From: Denitromonas sp. | Lineage (GTDB): Bacteria > Pseudomonadota > Gammaproteobacteria > Burkholderiales > Rhodocyclaceae | Length of the DNA: 64,000 nt | Assembly (NCBI RefSeq): GCF_034676725.1 | Contig: NZ_JAUCBR010000004.1 | Coordinates: forward strand, 3,066,001-3,130,000 | Reading direction: 5' to 3' | Part shown: positions 8,355 through 16,542 of the stretch, piece by piece | Position numbering within the stretch: position 1 is the stretch's first letter | How the letters are laid out: each line of letters begins with the position of its first letter | Position numbers and translations under genes: made by a program | Notes under the pieces: model-generated | What the model was told of the DNA's origin: nothing | Database searches by the model: none | The model's input: only the letters and a program-made list of their open reading frames with translations

Positions 8355-9161
8355 ATGACAAACCTGATCCATCCCGCCGAACGCCTGCTGTCCGAGCTTG
8401 ACGGCTTCAGCGTCGAGATCGACGCCGCGCGCCAGCGTGCCGACATCATCCTCAACCGCCCGCCCTTCAACATCATCTCCATGCCCCAGCGCGACCAGTT
8501 GCGGGTGGTGTTCGAAGCCCTCGACGCCGACCCGCGGGTGCGGGTGATCGTGCTGCGCGCCTTGGGCGAGCACTTCTCCAGCGGTGGCGACATCAAGGGC
8601 TTTCTCGAGGCCACGCCGGAGCATGTCTCCAAGCTGGCCTGGAACATCGCGGCACCGGCGCGCTGCTCGAAGCCGGTGATCGCGGCCAACCGGGGTTTCT
8701 GCTTCGGCGTCGGCTTCGAGATCTCCCTGGCCTGCGATTTCCGCATCGCCACCGAGACCACGCGCTATGCGCTGCCCGAGCAGAAGCTGGGCCAGATCCC
8801 CGGCTCCGGCGGCTCCGCCCGCTTGCAGAAGATGGTGGGCATCGGCCGCACCAAGGACATCGTGATGCGCTCGCGCCGCATCCTCGGCAAGCAGGCCTAT
8901 GACTGGGGGGTGGCGGTCGAGTGCGTTGCCGACGACCAGCTCGAAGCGGCCACCGATGCGCTGGTGGCGGAACTCGTCGAGTTCTCCCCGCTGGCCCAGC
9001 GCACCGCCAAGAAACTGCTCAACGACACCGAGGATGCGCCCCTGTCCACCTCGATCGAGCTCGAAGGCCATTGCTACAGCCGGCTGCGTAGCTCAGAGGA
9101 CTTCCGCGAGGGGGTCGAGGCCTTCCATGGCAAGCGCAAGCCGACCTTCGTGGGCAAGTGA
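8355..9161 (+). CDS. hmfE: 2-oxoglutaroyl-CoA hydrolase, crotonase family
   Basis: Crotonase-fold protein of 268 residues. In the furoate pathway the HmfE member hydrolyses 2-oxoglutaroyl-CoA to 2-oxoglutarate and CoA. The oxyanion-hole region is GEHFSSGGD near residue 75. Both acidic residues of classical hydratases are present, Glu122 in FEISLACD and Glu142 in PEQKLGQIPG, so sequence alone cannot distinguish a hydratase from a hydrolase. The 4-chlorobenzoyl-CoA dehalogenase Trp and Asp are absent. It follows hmfD after 70 bases with AAGGAG before the ATG. Confidence in the family is high and in the reaction moderate. Confidence 0.7.
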   Translation: MTNLIHPAERLLSELDGFSVEIDAARQRADIILNRPPFNIISMPQRDQLRVVFEALDADPRVRVIVLRALGEHFSSGGDIKGFLEATPEHVSKLAWNIAAPARCSKPVIAANRGFCFGVGFEISLACDFRIATETTRYALPEQKLGQIPGSGGSARLQKMVGIGRTKDIVMRSRRILGKQAYDWGVAVECVADDQLEAATDALVAELVEFSPLAQRTAKKLLNDTEDAPLSTSIELEGHCYSRLRSSEDFREGVEAFHGKRKPTFVGK

Positions 9162-9163
9162 GC

Positions 9164-9652
9164 ATGAGCGCGCTGCAGCCGATCTGGCATCGCGACTGGA
9201 GCCCCGGGGAACTGGCGGACCTGACCCGCGACACCCTGGTGTCGCACCTGGGGATCGAGTTCGTGGAGATATTCCCCGATGCCTTGTGCGCACGCATGGC
9301 GGTGCGGGCCGAGACCGCCCAGCGCCTGGGCTTCCTGCACGGCGGCGCCTCGGTCGCGCTGGCCGAGACCACGGGCAGCCTGGCCAGCCAGATGTGCATC
9401 GATCGCGAGCAGTACGCCAGCGTCGGCCTGGAGATCAACGCCAATCATGTGCGGCCGGTGCCCAAGGGACAGTCGGTGCAAGCCACCGCCCGTCCGGTGC
9501 ACCTGGGGCGCCAGAGTCACATCTGGGAAATCCGCATCGAAACCGCTGAAGGAAAGCTGGCCTGCATCGCCCGCCTGACCACCGCGATCCAGCCCCGAGC
9601 CGGGCTGGCCGCGCGGGGCCGGACCGGGCATTCGACAACCCAAGACCTATAA
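9164..9652 (+). CDS. PaaI/EntH-type hot-dog acyl-CoA thioesterase
   Basis: Hot-dog thioesterase of about 162 residues. The family active-site helix is LGFLHGGASVALAETTGSLA near residues 45-65, with the catalytic Glu in ALAETTG. Likely roles are release of CoA from stalled acyl-CoA intermediates, or a share in the final thioester cleavage of furoate breakdown beside hmfE. ATG at 9164 is chosen; a GTG at 9158 overlapping the hmfE stop (GTGA) would add two residues and is equally plausible. It is 37 bases from the following transporter gene and clearly in the same operon. Confidence 0.78.
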   Translation: MSALQPIWHRDWSPGELADLTRDTLVSHLGIEFVEIFPDALCARMAVRAETAQRLGFLHGGASVALAETTGSLASQMCIDREQYASVGLEINANHVRPVPKGQSVQATARPVHLGRQSHIWEIRIETAEGKLACIARLTTAIQPRAGLAARGRTGHSTTQDL

Positions 9653-9689
9653 CGCGACAGCATCAGTCCACCCACAGGAGGAAGCCATC

Positions 9690-10967
9690 ATGGCTGAAAG
9701 AGACAACAGTGGCATCATCGAGCGCGCACCCGGTTTCCGCGAGGGGCTGCGGGATCTTCCCGGCGCGCTCAACCTCAGTTCCATCAGCGCCGGCACGGTC
9801 GCCGCCATCTTCGGGTGTTCCGGCCCGGCGCTGATCGTCATCGGCGCCGCCGCCGCGGGCAAGCTCTCCAGCGGCCAGACGGTCGCCTGGCTGCTGGCCA
9901 TCTACGGCCTCGGCGGGCTCATCAGCCTGATCATGGCGTTGCGCTACAAGATGCCGATCAACGGCGCCTATTCCATTCCGGGCGCCGCGATCATGACGGC
10001 TGCCTTTGCCTCCTTCAGTTTTCCGGAGGTGGTCGGGGCCTTCATCATGTCCGGCGCGATCGTCCTGCTGCTCGGGCTCACCGGCGTGATCGGCCGGGTC
10101 ATGCGATGGTTGCCCATGCCGATCGTGATGGCGATGATCGCCGGGGCGATGATCCGTTTCGGTGTCGGAGCGGTCAATTCGGTGTCCGCCGCGCCCCTCA
10201 TCGCGGGCAGTGCCGCCATCGCCTTCTTCGTGACCATGCGCTTCACCAAGCGCTTCCCGCCGGTGCTGGCGGCGCTGCTGGTCGGGCTTGTCGCGGCCAT
10301 CGCGACCGGTTCGATCCAGACGGCGACCGTCAATATCGACTTCGTCGCCCCGGAGTTCACCACGCCGGTGTTCACCCTCGCCGCCTTCTTCGGGGTGGCG
10401 GTGCCGCTGGCCGCGCTGGTCATCGGCGCCGAGAACGCCCAGGCCATCGGCGTGCTCATGGCCGAGGGCTACAAGCCGCCCGCCAACGCCATGACGGTCA
10501 TCAGCGGTATCGGCGGCATCGTGGCCGGTTTCATGGGCGGGCATAACGCCAACATCGCCGGCCCGATGACGGCCATCTGCTCCTCGGAGCAGGCGGGCGA
10601 GGATCGGAGCAAGCGCTATGGCGCCTCGGTGGTCAATGGCGTGCTGTTCGGCGCCTTCGGCCTGCTGGCCGGGGTGGCGGTGCCCTTCGTGCTGGCCCTG
10701 CCCAAGCCGCTGATCGCGGTGGTGGCCGGGCTGGCGATGATCGGGGTGTTGCTCAGTGCGCTCCAGCACGGTTTCTCGCGCCACCAGGGCAGCCAGACCG
10801 GTGCCTTCGTGGCCCTGGTGGTGGCGATGAGTTCCATCAAGCTGTTCGGCATCAGTGCGCCGTTCTGGGCGCTGGTGGCCGGTGTCGTCGTGTCGATTCT
10901 GGCCGACCGGGTCCAGGCGCCGGCCATGGTCGCGCAGGGCGAGGTCGAGGCCGAAGCGGCGCGCTGA
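9690..10967 (+). CDS. BenE-family proton symporter, candidate furoate importer
   Basis: Integral membrane protein of 425 residues with about 12 hydrophobic segments, of the BenE (benzoate:H+ symporter) family. The N-terminal cytoplasmic stretch ends in LRDLPGALN, and the conserved central part contains AENAQAIGVLMAEGYKPP and GFMGGHNANIAGPMTAI, which resembles the family substrate region. An AGGAGG Shine-Dalgarno sequence precedes the ATG. Its place between the furoate enzymes and the molybdenum chaperone makes uptake of 2-furoate, or a similar small aromatic acid, the likely job. A second, only distantly similar BenE-family gene lies at 51739-52938 in a different context. Confidence 0.8.
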   Translation: MAERDNSGIIERAPGFREGLRDLPGALNLSSISAGTVAAIFGCSGPALIVIGAAAAGKLSSGQTVAWLLAIYGLGGLISLIMALRYKMPINGAYSIPGAAIMTAAFASFSFPEVVGAFIMSGAIVLLLGLTGVIGRVMRWLPMPIVMAMIAGAMIRFGVGAVNSVSAAPLIAGSAAIAFFVTMRFTKRFPPVLAALLVGLVAAIATGSIQTATVNIDFVAPEFTTPVFTLAAFFGVAVPLAALVIGAENAQAIGVLMAEGYKPPANAMTVISGIGGIVAGFMGGHNANIAGPMTAICSSEQAGEDRSKRYGASVVNGVLFGAFGLLAGVAVPFVLALPKPLIAVVAGLAMIGVLLSALQHGFSRHQGSQTGAFVALVVAMSSIKLFGISAPFWALVAGVVVSILADRVQAPAMVAQGEVEAEAAR

Positions 10968-10990
10968 GCGCGGGCCGTATCTTGAGGTGA

Positions 10991-11015
10991 GGGCCCCGCG
11001 CCTTGGCCGGGGCCC
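10991..11015 (+). other. Intercistronic hairpin between transporter and xdhC
   Basis: GGGCCCCG and CGGGGCCC form a perfect 8-bp stem around a 9-base loop, 24 bases after the transporter stop and 21 bases before xdhC. There is no T-run. It could protect the upstream message or lower xdhC expression. Confidence 0.4.
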
Positions 11016-11035
11016 GTGTGACCGGGGGAAGGATC

Positions 11036-12214
11036 ATGACGGAACAGGATGCCGTGCTGGCGCAATGGCTGCGGCTGGCGGAAACCGGCGGGCAGGGAGT
11101 GCTGGCGACGGTGGTGAAGGTGGAAGGCTCGTCCTATCGCCGCCCCGGTGCACGCATGCTGATCGATGCCGACGGCGGCTACGTCGGCACCCTCAGCGGC
11201 GGTTGCCTCGAAGGGCATCTGGTCAAGCGTGCCTGGTGGCTGACCGAGCGGGAGCCGGCGGTGGTGTGTCGTTACGACACGGCCGCCGACGAGGATGCGC
11301 AGTGGTCCTTCGGGCTCGGTTGCGATGGCGCCATTCATGTGCTGCTCGAACGCCTGGACGGTTGTGCAAGCAATCCTCTGCTGGCGGCAATCGGGTCGGC
11401 ACAGCGACAGATGCGCGCAACGGGAGCGGCCGTGGTGATTGCGCAGCAGGGGACAGCGGTGAAGGTCGGTGCGCGGCGGGTCCATCTGTCGGAAGGGCCG
11501 CACGACGGCGGCTTCGGGGACCATGCGCTGATGGCGCGTGTGGATGCCGACCTGGCCGACGTCATCGAGTGCGGGCGCTCCGCACACCGGCGCTATGCCC
11601 TGGCGCGAGGGGGGGCGGTCGAGGTTTTCCTGGAATGCTTCGCACCGCCACCGCGTCTCGTGGTCTTTGGCGCGGGCCACGACGCCGTGCCCCTGGTGCG
11701 ATTGGCCAAGTGCTTGGGGTGGCATGTCACCGTGGCGGACGGGCGGCCGCACTTTGCCCGCCCCGATCGCTTTCCCGAGGCGGATCGCGTGTGCGCCACG
11801 ACGGCAGGCGACCCGCTGGCGGGCTGCGAGGTGAGTTCGCAGTGTGCGGTCGTGGTCATGACGCACAGCGTCGACCAGGACCGGGCGCTGTTGCGCCGTC
11901 TGCTGCCCTTGGGGCTGCCGTATCTGGGCCAGCTCGGGCCGCGCACACGCACCGATCGCCTGATCGACGAACTTGCCTCGGCCGGTGCGATCGATCCGCA
12001 GCTTGGCCGCACGACGCTGCACTATCCTGTCGGGCTCGACATCGGTGCCGACAACGCCGAGGAGATCGCGCTCGCGGTCATCGCGGAAATCACCGCCGTT
12101 CGCGCCGGACGCTCGGGCGGGATGCTGCGCCGGCGTGAAGGGCCGCTGCACCTCCGCGATCCGCAGATGGCGACGGTCACGCTCTGCCCGGCCAGCGGTC
12201 AGATCGCAGCCTGA
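11036..12214 (+). CDS. xdhC: XdhC/CoxI-family molybdenum cofactor chaperone
   Basis: Predicted 392-residue XdhC-family protein. The family binds molybdopterin cofactor, helps its sulfuration and inserts it into xanthine-dehydrogenase-type enzymes. The N-terminal XdhC/CoxI domain shows GSSYRRPGARMLI and GTLSGGCLEGHL near residues 30-60. A C-terminal Rossmann domain starts with RLVVFGAGHDAVPLVRLA near residue 215. The start at 11036 has GGGGGAAGG upstream. Linkage to the hydroxylase genes supports a dedicated maturation role for HmfABC. It converges on the leftward cluster, with only 36 bases between the two stop codons and no evident strong terminator. Confidence 0.88.
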   Translation: MTEQDAVLAQWLRLAETGGQGVLATVVKVEGSSYRRPGARMLIDADGGYVGTLSGGCLEGHLVKRAWWLTEREPAVVCRYDTAADEDAQWSFGLGCDGAIHVLLERLDGCASNPLLAAIGSAQRQMRATGAAVVIAQQGTAVKVGARRVHLSEGPHDGGFGDHALMARVDADLADVIECGRSAHRRYALARGGAVEVFLECFAPPPRLVVFGAGHDAVPLVRLAKCLGWHVTVADGRPHFARPDRFPEADRVCATTAGDPLAGCEVSSQCAVVVMTHSVDQDRALLRRLLPLGLPYLGQLGPRTRTDRLIDELASAGAIDPQLGRTTLHYPVGLDIGADNAEEIALAVIAEITAVRAGRSGGMLRRREGPLHLRDPQMATVTLCPASGQIAA

Positions 12215-12250
12215 CGCTTCCTGAATGTAGGCCGGTGTCCGACCTCGCGC

Positions 12251-13264
12251 TCAGCAAGATGCGCGTGCTGATGGCGACGGTGCCACCATCGAACGCAGCC
12301 GCGCAACGGCCGCGCGCGCCTCCGCTTCAATGCGATTGACGATGTCGGCCAGCGGCTCGATGCGGTCGGCAAAGGCCACCGACTGGCCCACCGACAGCAC
12401 GCCGAGGTCGGCGTTGCCGGTCTCATAGGCGCGGCGGCCGATACGGCCGGCGATGTGCGGCATCAGCGCGTCGAGGTCGCCGCCGACTTCGCGCTCGATC
12501 TGCTGCACGGTGTCGGTGGTCTGGTTGCGCAGCGCGCGCAGGGTGTTGCGCAGCGAGGCCATGACCAGCGTGGTGTCGGTCTCCTGCGCCGCCACCAGGC
12601 GCGCCTTGTAGTCGGCATGGGCCCAGATTTCCTCGGCCACCAGGAAGCGCGTGCCGATCGCCGCGCCGTCGGCGCCCAGCGCCAGCGCGGCCACCAGCTG
12701 GCTGCCGGTGGCGATGCCGCCGGCGGCGATCAGCGGCACGGTGATGTCGCGCGCGGCGATGGCCGCCTGCACCATGGTGCCGATCAGCTCGGTGCCGGGG
12801 TGGCCGCCGCATTCGGCACCGACCACGGTGATGGCGTCCACGCCGGCCGCCTGCGCCGAGCGCGCATGGCGCACGGTGGGCACCTTGTGCAGCACCTTGA
12901 TGCCGGCCGCGTGCAGGCGCGGCAGGTAGGGCTCGGGGTTGCGCCCGGCGGTCTCGACGAAGCGCACGCCTTCGGCGCACACCAGGTCGACCACCGCGTC
13001 GACCCGGTCGCCCTTGGCCAGCTTGGGCAGCATCGAGATGTTGACGCCCCAGGGCTTGCCCTCGGCCAGCTCGGCGCAGCGGCGGATCTCGGCACGCAGG
13101 TCGTCCAGTTCGGCAAAGCTGGCGGCGGTGATGAAGCCGATCAGCCCGGCATGCGCGGCGGCGGCGACATAGTCGGCGGTCGACAGCCATTGCAGGCCGC
13201 TGGCGACGACCGGCAGGCGGATGCCGAACAGCTCGGTGATGCGGGTGTGGAAGAGGGCGCTCAC
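12251..13264 (-). CDS. NMO/FabK-like FMN-dependent oxidoreductase
   Basis: TIM-barrel flavoprotein of 337 residues in the nitronate monooxygenase / enoyl reductase FabK superfamily. Visible marks are the N-terminal FGIRLPVVASGLQW, the central VGAECGGHPGTE and the FMN phosphate loop PLIAAGGIATGSQLVAAL followed by GADGAAIGTRFL. It is the last gene of the leftward operon. GTG at 13264 overlaps the stop of the upstream crotonase gene (GTGA), the pattern of the other junctions here. Such genes often sit in CoA-thioester degradation clusters, but their reaction there is rarely known. Nitronate oxidation, enoyl-CoA reduction and another flavin reaction all remain possible. Confidence 0.75.
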   Translation of the reverse strand: MSALFHTRITELFGIRLPVVASGLQWLSTADYVAAAAHAGLIGFITAASFAELDDLRAEIRRCAELAEGKPWGVNISMLPKLAKGDRVDAVVDLVCAEGVRFVETAGRNPEPYLPRLHAAGIKVLHKVPTVRHARSAQAAGVDAITVVGAECGGHPGTELIGTMVQAAIAARDITVPLIAAGGIATGSQLVAALALGADGAAIGTRFLVAEEIWAHADYKARLVAAQETDTTLVMASLRNTLRALRNQTTDTVQQIEREVGGDLDALMPHIAGRIGRRAYETGNADLGVLSVGQSVAFADRIEPLADIVNRIEAEARAAVARLRSMVAPSPSARASC

Positions 13265-14079
13265 AGGGGGCTCCGGTTGAATTGGGGGGCGCGGCGCTGG
13301 CGGAAGGCCTCGACGCCTTCGCCGGCATCGGCGCCGAACAGGTTGTCGATGAAGTGCTCGCGTTCGAGCGCCAGCTGATCGTCGAGCGCGGTGGTGGGGG
13401 CGCTGTCGAGCAGGGCCTTGATATCCGCCTGGACGCGACGCGGGCCGCGCGCCAGCGTGTGGCCGAGCGAGAGCGCCTCGGCCAGCGCCGTGCCGTCGGT
13501 CACCACCCGATTCACCACGCCGAGTGCCTGCAGGCGATGGGCGTCGATGGGCGCGCCGGTGAGCAGCAGCTCGGCGGCCAGCTGGCGCGGCAGCAGGCGG
13601 CCGAGAAAGGCCGAGCCGCCGCCGTCGGGGCTCAGGCCGATGCGTACATAGGCCATGCTGAAGCGGGCGCCCTCGGCGGCGACGATCAGGTCGCAGGCCA
13701 GCGCCAGCGAGAAGCCGGCGCCGGCGGCGCTGCCTTCGACTGCGGCAATGATCGGCAGCCGGCAGCGGCGCAGCGCCTGCACCCAGCGGTGGAAGCGGTC
13801 GATGCCGTCGCGCTGGATGTCCTGCGGGCGGTGGCGGTTGGCGGCCAGGCGGTTGACGTTGCCGCCGGCGCAGAAATGCGCGCCGGCGCCAGTCAGCACG
13901 ATGGCGCCGAGCGTGGCATCGCTGGCCGCCTGCTCCAACGCCTCGAGGCCGGTGGCGTAGAGACTGGGGTGTAGCGCGTTGCGCAGCGGCGGGTTGCTGA
14001 GCGTCAGCTGCAGCACGTCGCCATGGCGTTCGACCAGCAGGCGGGCTTCGCCCGGGGCGTCGATATCCTGGGATGTCAT
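13261..14079 (-). CDS. PaaG-like enoyl-CoA isomerase (crotonase family)
   Basis: Crotonase-fold protein of 272 residues. The oxyanion-hole region is AHFCAGGNVNRLA near residue 70. The first classical hydratase Glu is replaced by Ser (GAGFSLALACD), while an Asp sits in RIGLSPDGGGSAFL. That is the pattern of PaaG-type and delta3-delta2 isomerases rather than hydratases, so double-bond isomerisation of an enoyl-CoA is the best guess. It may handle an intermediate with an awkward double-bond position left by the substrate ring or chain. The start overlaps the CoA transferase stop by four bases. It differs in active-site residues from the hydratase at 18067-18840 in the same operon. Confidence 0.75.
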   Translation of the reverse strand: MTSQDIDAPGEARLLVERHGDVLQLTLSNPPLRNALHPSLYATGLEALEQAASDATLGAIVLTGAGAHFCAGGNVNRLAANRHRPQDIQRDGIDRFHRWVQALRRCRLPIIAAVEGSAAGAGFSLALACDLIVAAEGARFSMAYVRIGLSPDGGGSAFLGRLLPRQLAAELLLTGAPIDAHRLQALGVVNRVVTDGTALAEALSLGHTLARGPRRVQADIKALLDSAPTTALDDQLALEREHFIDNLFGADAGEGVEAFRQRRAPQFNRSPL

Positions 14080-15305
14080 CCGATGATGCCTTTTTGGTGA
14101 AGTGCCGCGATGTCGGATTCACTGCGCTTGAGGCGGCCGGCGAGGATCTCGCGCGTGTGCTCGCCGAGCAGCGGGGGCGGCCGGCGGTACTGCACCGGCG
14201 TGGCCGAGAACTTGATCGGGCTGGCCACCAGCGGCACGCTGCCGGCCTGCGGATGCGGCAGGTCGATGCGCAGGCCGCGATGGCGCACCTGCGGATGGTC
14301 GAGCGCCTGGGCGATGTCGTTGATCGGGCCGCTGGGCACGCCGGCGGCGCCGAGCGCGTCGATCCAGTGCTGCGCCGGGCGCTGGCGGAACAGCGCTTCG
14401 AGCAGCGGCACCAGCGTGTCGCGGTTGCGCACGCGACCGGTGTTGGTGGCAAAGCGCGGATCGGCGGCCAGCTCGGGGCGCTCGACGACGGCGCACAGCC
14501 GGGCGAACTGGCCGTCGTTGCCGGCGGCGATGACGAAGGGCGCATCCGCGGCGGGGAACACCTGGTAGGGCACGATGTTGGCGTGCGCGTTGCCGTGGCG
14601 CGTCGGCACATGGCCGGAGGTGAGGTAGTTCATGTTCATGTTGGCCATGCTCGCCACCTGCACGTCGAGCAGCGCCATGTCGATGTACTGGCCGCTGCCG
14701 CTGCGCTCGCGGTGGGCCAGTGCGGCGAGGATGGCCACCGTGGCGTACATGCCGGTCATCAGGTCGGCGAAGGCGATGCCGAGCTTCTGCGGCCCGCCGC
14801 CGGGCAGGTCGTCGCGCTCGCCGGTGATGCTCATCAGCCCGCCCATGGCCTGGATGATGAAGTCGTAGCCGGGCAGCGGGGCGAGCGGCCCGTCCTGGCC
14901 GAAACCGGTGATCGAGCAGTAGATGAGGCGCGGGTTGATCACCCGCAATTCTTCGTAGCCCAGGCCGTAGCGCTTGAGCGCGCCGACCTTGTAGTTCTCG
15001 ATCAGGATGTCGCTGCCGGCGGCCAGCTCGCGCACCAGCGCCTGGCCCTCTTCGGTGGTGATGTCGATGGCCACCGACTGCTTGCCGCGGTTGGCGGCCA
15101 GGTAGTAGGCCGCCTCGCGGGTGTCGTGGCCGTCGCCGTCCTTGAGGTAGGGCGGGCCCCAGCCGCGCGTGTCGTCGCCGCTGCCGGGGCGTTCGATCTT
15201 GATCACCTCCGCGCCAAGGTCGGCGAGCGTCTGTCCGGCCCAGGGGCCGGCGAGCACGCGCGACAGGTCGAGCACGCGCAGGTGGGAGAGGGCGCCGTCG
15301 GCCAT
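14076..15305 (-). CDS. CaiB/BaiF family (class III) CoA transferase
   Basis: Class III CoA transferase of about 409 residues, moving CoA between carboxylic acids. Family marks are LRVLDLSRVLAGPWAGQTLA near the start, GAEVIKIERPGSGDDTR, and the catalytic Asp in FADLMTGMYATVAIL near residue 190. It could activate the imported acid from an acyl-CoA product, saving ATP relative to the synthetase at 21149-22723. ATG at 15305 gives a normal family N-terminus; a GTG at 15317 directly after the thiolase stop would add four residues. The stop overlaps the isomerase start. Confidence 0.85.
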   Translation of the reverse strand: MADGALSHLRVLDLSRVLAGPWAGQTLADLGAEVIKIERPGSGDDTRGWGPPYLKDGDGHDTREAAYYLAANRGKQSVAIDITTEEGQALVRELAAGSDILIENYKVGALKRYGLGYEELRVINPRLIYCSITGFGQDGPLAPLPGYDFIIQAMGGLMSITGERDDLPGGGPQKLGIAFADLMTGMYATVAILAALAHRERSGSGQYIDMALLDVQVASMANMNMNYLTSGHVPTRHGNAHANIVPYQVFPAADAPFVIAAGNDGQFARLCAVVERPELAADPRFATNTGRVRNRDTLVPLLEALFRQRPAQHWIDALGAAGVPSGPINDIAQALDHPQVRHRGLRIDLPHPQAGSVPLVASPIKFSATPVQYRRPPPLLGEHTREILAGRLKRSESDIAALHQKGIIG

Positions 15306-15317
15306 CGGGACGCCCAC

Positions 15318-16520
15318 TTACACGCGCTCGATGATGATCGCCAGCCCCTGGCCGACGCCGATGCACAGGCTGATCGCCGCATAGCGGCCGCCGCGGCGCT
15401 CCAGCTCGCGCGCCACGCTGAGCGCCAGGCGCGCGCCCGAGGCGCCGAGCGGGTGGCCCACCGCGATGGCGCCGCCGTTGGGATTGACCCGTGCGTCGTC
15501 GAAGGCGATGTCCATCAGCTTGAGGCAGCCGAGCACCTGCGAGGCAAAGGCCTCATTGATCTCGATGATGTCCATGTCGGCCAGCGTCAGGCCGGCGCGT
15601 TCGAGCGCCTTGGGAATCGCGTAGGCCGGGCCGACGCCCATGATGCGCGGCTCGACGCCGGCCGCGGCGCCAGCGAGGATGCGCGCCATCGGCTTGGCGC
15701 CGGCGCGCTCGCCGACGGCGGCATTGCCGATCAGCAAGGCGGCCGCGCCGTCGTTGAGGCCGGAGGCGTTGCCGGCGGTGACCACGCCACCGTCGAACAG
15801 CGGCTTGAGCCGGGCCAGCGCGTCCTCGGTGCTGGCGGGGCGGGGGTGTTCGTCGTCTGCGACGAGTTGCGGCGGGGTCTTGCGCCCGGTCGGCACGCTG
15901 ATCGGCAGGATCTCGCCGGCGAAGAAGCCGTCGGCCTTGGCGGCGGCGTACTTGGCCTGCGAGGCGGCGGCGAAGCGGTCGGCCTGCGCGCGGCTGATGC
16001 CGAACTCGGCGGCCACGTTGTCGCCGGTCTCGGGCATCGAGTGGCCGCCGTATTGCGCCACCACTTTGGGGTTGGGGAAGCGCGCGCCGATGGTGGTGTC
16101 GTACACCGTGAAGTCGCGGCTGTAGGCCGATTCGGCCTTGGCGACCACGAAGGGCGCGCGGCTCATGCTCTCGACGCCGCCGGCCAGGTACAGCTCGCCT
16201 TCGCCGCAGCGGATCGCGCGGGCGCTGTCGAGCACCGCGGCCAGGCCGCTGGCGCACAGGCGGTTGACCGTCTGCCCCGGCACGCTGGCCGGCAGGCCGG
16301 CGGCGAGCAGGGCGTTGCGCGCCACGTTGCGGCTGTCCTCCCCGGCCTGCGAGGTGCAGCCGAGGATCACGTCCTCGATCTGCTCGGGGCGGAAGGGTGA
16401 GCGGCCGACCAGTTCGGCCATCACGATGGCGACGAGGTCGTCGGGGCGCACCGGGGCGAGCAGGCCGGCGTGGCGGCCGAAGGGGGAGCGCAGACCGTCG
16501 TAGATGTAGGCGTCGAGCAT
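15318..16520 (-). CDS. Acetyl-CoA acyltransferase (thiolase), PcaF/PaaJ-like
   Basis: Biosynthetic-length thiolase of 400 residues performing the final CoA-dependent cleavage of a 3-oxoacyl-CoA. All three active-site blocks are present: the nucleophilic Cys in VNRLCASGLAAV near residue 90, His in NPNGGAIAVGHPLGASGAR, and Cys in ISLCIGVGQG. The N-terminus (AYIYDGLRSPFGRHAGLLA) resembles beta-ketoadipyl-CoA thiolases, hinting at a dicarboxyl or ring-derived intermediate, though the subfamily is broad. It lies 22 bases after the dehydrogenase stop, with AAGGAA before the ATG. Confidence 0.88.
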   Translation of the reverse strand: MLDAYIYDGLRSPFGRHAGLLAPVRPDDLVAIVMAELVGRSPFRPEQIEDVILGCTSQAGEDSRNVARNALLAAGLPASVPGQTVNRLCASGLAAVLDSARAIRCGEGELYLAGGVESMSRAPFVVAKAESAYSRDFTVYDTTIGARFPNPKVVAQYGGHSMPETGDNVAAEFGISRAQADRFAAASQAKYAAAKADGFFAGEILPISVPTGRKTPPQLVADDEHPRPASTEDALARLKPLFDGGVVTAGNASGLNDGAAALLIGNAAVGERAGAKPMARILAGAAAGVEPRIMGVGPAYAIPKALERAGLTLADMDIIEINEAFASQVLGCLKLMDIAFDDARVNPNGGAIAVGHPLGASGARLALSVARELERRGGRYAAISLCIGVGQGLAIIIERV

Positions 16521-16542
16521 GAGGGTTCCTTGAATGGAGTAA

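Noticed and set aside
6761..9652. Reading the ligase, crotonase and thioesterase as 4-chlorobenzoate dehalogenation (fcbABC)
   Set aside because: The crotonase has the hydratase-type acids and lacks the Trp and nucleophilic Asp of the dehalogenase, and the linked molybdenum hydroxylase has no role in that pathway.
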